From Microbulbifer agarilyticus (GTDB taxonomy: Bacteria > Pseudomonadota > Gammaproteobacteria > Pseudomonadales > Cellvibrionaceae): a stretch of 64,000 bases of DNA. The notes under the pieces are model-generated. The model was given only the letters and a program-made list of their open reading frames with translations. It was not told the DNA's origin and did no database searches. The DNA is taken from assembly GCF_020171345.1 (NCBI RefSeq), contig NZ_JAIUZM010000001.1:1240001-1304000 (forward strand), given 5' to 3'. How positions within the stretch are numbered: the stretch's first letter is position 1; the number at the start of each line of letters is the position of its first letter. The position numbers and the translations under genes were made by a program. This document shows positions 62,770 through 64,000 of this stretch, in pieces.

Positions 62770-64000
62770 CGGCACCTCCCGAGTGATGTGAGGCGGGTGC
62801 CTCCAGGCTGGAAGCGGGCGTAATGCCGGCAGCATAGGTCGGCACATTGGGCGGCTCCGTCTCGCCGCGATGTGGAGGGCTCGCCATTAATCGCAGCAGG
62901 TAATAAATCCCCATACCAAAAATCGCCGAATAGACCACGATGAAAGCAATCAGGGAAACCGCCACAGCGGGTGCATCGAGGGGCGAAGCGGACTCGGCGG
63001 TTTTCATCAGGCCATAAACTGTATATGGCTGACGCCCGACCTCCGTAGTAATCCAACCTGCGATTACCGCAACAAAGCCTGCGGGTCCCATGAAAACCGC
63101 AGTGCGATGCAATGCGCGCGACGCGAACAGACGTTTGCGATAGCGCGCTACCAGTGCCCAGATGCCGAGCGCCAACATCGCAAAACCTATCGCTACCATG
63201 ATACGAAAAGACCAGAATATGGCGGCCACTGGCGGCCATTCTTCGCGCGGGAAGTCCTTCAACCCCGGTAAGGGCGCATTGGGGTCATGCTTCAGAATGA
63301 GTGAACCGAGTTTGGGGATTGCCAACGCGTAGCGTACGGTTGCAGCGTCTACATCCGGCACACCAAACAAAACAAGTGGCGCGCCATTGGGACTGGGATC
63401 AAAATCACCCTCCATAGCCAGAACCTTTACTGGCTGGTGCTCCAGTGTATTCAATCCGTGAAAGTCACCGACCACGATTTGGATTGGGGTAACAATTACC
63501 GCCATCCACATTGCCATTGAGAACATCTTTCGCGCCCCGATATTGGCGCGGTCCTTGAGTAGATGCCAAGCGCCGACACCACCAACCGCAAACGCCGTGG
63601 TGAGGTAGGCGGCGATCACCGTGTGTGTCAATCGATACGGGAAGCTCGGATTGAAAATCACATCCCACCAGGAGCTTTCGACAATAAACTGCCCAGCCTC
63701 ATTCAGGGCGAAGCCCGCTGGTGTCTGCATCCAGGAGTTGACCGACAGGATCCAGAATGCCGAAATGAAAGTTCCCAGTGCTACCATGCACGTAGCAAAG
63801 AAGTGCAGTCGTTTCCCGACTTTGGTAATCCCAAACAGCATTACCCCGAGAAATCCTGCCTCGAGGAAAAATGCGGTAATCACCTCGTAACCCATTAAGG
63901 GACCAATGATCGGGCCGGCCTTGTGAGAGAATTCAGACCAATTGGTGCCAAACTGATAAGACAGCACAATGCCGGAAACAACACCCATTCCAAAACCAAC
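62756..64000 (-). CDS. cioA: Cyanide-insensitive ubiquinol oxidase subunit I, 5' end cut by the window edge
   Basis: Subunit I of the bd-type oxidase; the reading frame runs off the right edge (VGFGMGVVSGI is the last part seen) and about 414 residues are visible. Heme and quinol-site features are present: GPLMGYEVITAFFLEAGFLG, WILSVNSWMQTP, GDFHGLNTLEHQPVK, and GRQPYTVYGLMKTAES near the C-terminus. The Q-loop after the quinol-site region is short (VPDVDAATVRYALAIPKLGS...GLKDFPREEW), the mark of cyanide-insensitive CioA as opposed to long-loop CydA. The real start is outside the window. Confidence 0.95.
   Translation of the reverse strand, partial: VGFGMGVVSGIVLSYQFGTNWSEFSHKAGPIIGPLMGYEVITAFFLEAGFLGVMLFGITKVGKRLHFFATCMVALGTFISAFWILSVNSWMQTPAGFALNEAGQFIVESSWWDVIFNPSFPYRLTHTVIAAYLTTAFAVGGVGAWHLLKDRANIGARKMFSMAMWMAVIVTPIQIVVGDFHGLNTLEHQPVKVLAMEGDFDPSPNGAPLVLFGVPDVDAATVRYALAIPKLGSLILKHDPNAPLPGLKDFPREEWPPVAAIFWSFRIMVAIGFAMLALGIWALVARYRKRLFASRALHRTAVFMGPAGFVAVIAGWITTEVGRQPYTVYGLMKTAESASPLDAPAVAVSLIAFIVVYSAIFGMGIYYLLRLMASPPHRGETEPPNVPTYAAGITPASSLEAPASHHSGGADGTS

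Overview
The window reads as ordinary chromosome from a free-living marine-type gammaproteobacterium. Protein sequences and gene order (gmk-rpoZ-spoT-ridA, oxyR-recG, ubiC-ubiA-phoB-phoR, split pst operon, TRAP transporter, GMC dehydrogenase operon) fit the Cellvibrionales. Microbulbifer is my best guess, but it rests on family knowledge and not on a search. Coding density is very high. I saw no rRNA, tRNA, CRISPR array, transposase, integrase or phage module. The two edges cut genes: an unrecognised minus-strand gene on the left and cioA on the right.

Layout. 1-2045: partial unknown gene, then a divergent membrane di-iron hydroxylase. 2297-6282: gmk, rpoZ, spoT, ridA (nucleotide and stringent-response block). 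6329-7667: a YeeZ-like SDR and a GlsB-like membrane protein on the minus strand. 7901-10926: oxyR and recG, overlapping by four bases. 11209-12864: a tandem pair of paralogous exported proteins of unknown function that also share an upstream DNA block. 12975-14285: dicarboxylate/amino-acid symporter. 14513-18332: ubiC, ubiA, phoB, phoR, with a Pho box before phoB. 18414-22415: small membrane protein, YaaA, DUF4265-like protein, M48 lipoprotein protease and a beta-barrel protein. 22689-28270: phoU, pstB, pstA, pstC, pstS on the minus strand, with a Pho box before pstS and an attenuator-like hairpin after pstS. 28507-30500: TRAP dctQ and dctM.

30524-40257 is a minus-strand copper cluster. In order of transcription it holds a Cys/His/Met-rich secreted protein, cusC, cusB, cusA, copC, copD, an NTF2-like secreted protein and two PepSY membrane proteins. 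The CusB protein carries a C-terminal CusF-like copper chaperone domain with all four ligands and a His/Met-rich tail. 40468-44366: YciA-type thioesterase, TRAP solute-binding protein, and uvrD with a clear LexA box. 44662-46999: hexR and a Bcr/CflA exporter. 47009-49076: two glutathione-linked enzymes and DoxX. 49245-52202: Gfo/Idh/MocA oxidoreductase, then a LysR regulator divergent from a pirin. 52303-56604: a CPA1 and a CPA2 antiporter and a secreted esterase-like hydrolase. 56626-60941: operon for a periplasmic FAD (GMC) dehydrogenase with Tat-type small subunit, triheme cytochrome c and an SDR. 61105-64000: Blc lipocalin and the cyanide-insensitive oxidase genes cioA (partial) and cioB, with a 38-codon DUF2474-like gene overlapping cioB.

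Three intergenic regions hold long perfect inverted repeats (about 2104-2186, 5607-5679 and 44457-44560) that look like REP-type dispersed elements. I found no clear new defence or mobile system. The best candidates for undescribed biology are the duplicated exported pair at 11209-12864, the extended copper cluster with its CusB-CusF fusion, and the long palindromes.
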